DNA of 64,000 nt from contig JAJXYC010000005.1 of assembly GCA_021780815.1 (NCBI GenBank), forward strand, positions 62,001-126,000, written 5' to 3'. Positions 63,216-64,000 of this stretch are shown in pieces (within the stretch, counting starts at the first letter, position 1; every line of letters starts with the position of its first letter). The translations under genes and the position numbers were made by a program. The DNA is from Bacteroidota bacterium (GTDB lineage Bacteria; Bacteroidota; Ignavibacteria; Kapaibacteriales; UBA2268). The notes beneath the pieces are model-generated. The model did not search any database and was not told the DNA's origin. It saw nothing but the letters and a program-made list of their open reading frames with translations.

Positions 63216-64000
63216 TATTTATCCTCCTCTTTTTTTGTTTCACTTTCAGTTAATTCTTTTTTACGTTTGGAAAGCCACATAACTCCACCTAACCAACCAA
63301 AAAGAGCAAGTGGTGGAATAAAATAAGAAAAAATTCCATGTTGAATTGCTTCTGTAACTCCGGGGGCCGGCTTGTCTCCAAGTGTAGGGAACATTAATTT
63401 TTCAAAATCAACAGGAGCAATATAAAGCCAAGAAGTTCCTCCAACTTCATCTTCACCAAAAACTTTTTGTATATATTTATCTGGATAACGTGCAATACGT
63501 TTTTTGGCTAAAACTAATAATTCATCTCTATTACCATAAGTAAGTGCTTCAACTGGGCAATTTGCTACACAGGCAGGTAAAAGACCTTCCTTTGTCCGCT
63601 CAAAACAAAAATCACATTTCATTATTTTTGGCTGAATTGCTTTATCGTATTCAAATGTAGGTATTTGGAAAGGACAAGCAACCATACAATAACGACAACC
63701 AATACATTTATTAGTGTCCCAAGTAACAGCTCCATTTCTATTCTTTGTAAAAGCACCAACAATACAGGCTGAAACACAGGCGGGGTGATTGCAGTGCATA
63801 CATTGGTATTTTACATCATAAGGAATCAATTTGTTCTTTGGATTTTCAAATTCATTAACAACTGTTAATGAATGCGTACTTGGTCTCCTAAACTCCTTAT
63901 AAACATCACGATTATGATATTCTTCTGGGTCACCTGCTGGTAAATTATGTGCAACTTGACAAGCACGTTCGCAATTTCGGCATCCTACACACACACCAAT
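63215..64000 (-). CDS. HmcB-like 4x[4Fe-4S] ferredoxin with C-terminal TM helix (5' end cut)
   Basis: At least 262 codons, open to the window edge. The reading begins IGVCVGCRNCERAC, so the internal GTG at 63994 is not the real start and the N-terminus lies outside. Four Cys groups are seen: CVGCRNCERAC, CMHCNHPACVSAC, CIGCRYCMVAC and CDFCFERTKE...CVANC, for four [4Fe-4S] clusters. A TM segment (SYFIPPLALFGWLGGVMWL) near the C-terminus anchors it, as in HmcB. It passes electrons between the NrfD-type subunit and the cytochrome. A molybdopterin or other catalytic subunit upstream is possible but not visible. Confidence 0.9.
   Translation of the reverse strand: MGVCVGCRNCERACQVAHNLPAGDPEEYHNRDVYKEFRRPSTHSLTVVNEFENPKNKLIPYDVKYQCMHCNHPACVSACIVGAFTKNRNGAVTWDTNKCIGCRYCMVACPFQIPTFEYDKAIQPKIMKCDFCFERTKEGLLPACVANCPVEALTYGNRDELLVLAKKRIARYPDKYIQKVFGEDEVGGTSWLYIAPVDFEKLMFPTLGDKPAPGVTEAIQHGIFSYFIPPLALFGWLGGVMWLSKRKKELTESETKKEEDK

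Noticed and set aside
1-64000. CRISPR arrays, transposase genes or rRNA operons
   Set aside because: No regularly spaced repeats, transposase motifs or rRNA segments were seen on either strand.

Overview
This is an AT-rich chromosomal segment from a Gram-negative bacterium, most likely of the Bacteroidota/Chlorobiota (FCB) group; an Ignavibacteria- or Kapabacteria-like lineage is possible, but no marker here settles it. The evidence is an outer membrane (TolC, Omp85, BamE-type lipoprotein, a WaaE-like glycosyltransferase), a tricorn-type protease, PepSY-like periplasmic proteins, few Shine-Dalgarno sites, and TAnnTTTG boxes of the Bacteroidota promoter type upstream of several genes. Respiration combines complex I antiporter subunits with a multiheme cytochrome/FeS/NrfD membrane module and an NfnAB-like transhydrogenase. 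This suggests an organism with anaerobic or flexible electron transport.

Layout. 1-6044: the start of a membrane or secreted protein, a small Rieske lipoprotein, then nuoL-nuoM-nuoN without the rest of complex I. 6206-10102: a secreted alpha/beta hydrolase and a PhoB/PhoR-like two-component pair. 10107-16750 (minus): a MacAB-TolC-like exporter with an RDD membrane protein inside the operon. 16883-24217: a second export operon (TetR, TolC, HlyD-type lipoprotein, two ABC ATPases, two ABC-2 permeases), closed by a convergent second TetR; a perfect 17-bp inverted repeat lies just before the first TetR gene. 24337-25499: ribosomal protein L33, a glycosyltransferase and tRNA-Ala(GGC).

25500-28970 is a decaying restriction-modification island next to the tRNA. 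The methyltransferase reading frame is broken by one in-frame TAA and the BsaWI-like restriction enzyme frame by two. An intact HNH endonuclease gene sits between them, and two frameshifted small-gene remnants lie toward the tRNA.

29156-42407 is mostly housekeeping: VanX-like dipeptidase, PgsA, a sodium:solute symporter, D-aminoacyl-tRNA deacylase, a fused shikimate dehydrogenase-shikimate kinase, GroES without GroEL, glutaredoxin, ArsR regulator overlapping PlsC, agmatinase-family ureohydrolase, LepA, signal peptidase I and NfnAB. 42408-42806 holds two terminator-like hairpins around the relic of a response regulator receiver domain.

42807-60496 is envelope-centred: a PepSY-like protein, an RND pump without adjacent partners, CdsA, thiamine pyrophosphokinase, an Omp85 protein, a LytR_C protein, the tricorn homolog, three small envelope proteins, a ChaN-like lipoprotein, a DUF3109 protein and sigma-54. 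60738-64000 (minus) is an Hmc-like redox complex: a 4x[4Fe-4S] protein cut by the window edge, an NrfD-type quinone-interacting subunit and a 13-heme cytochrome c.

The most unusual region is the R-M island: all three in-frame stops are TAA, all are explicable as CAA (Gln) to TAA, and a G7 tract lies just upstream of the methyltransferase start.
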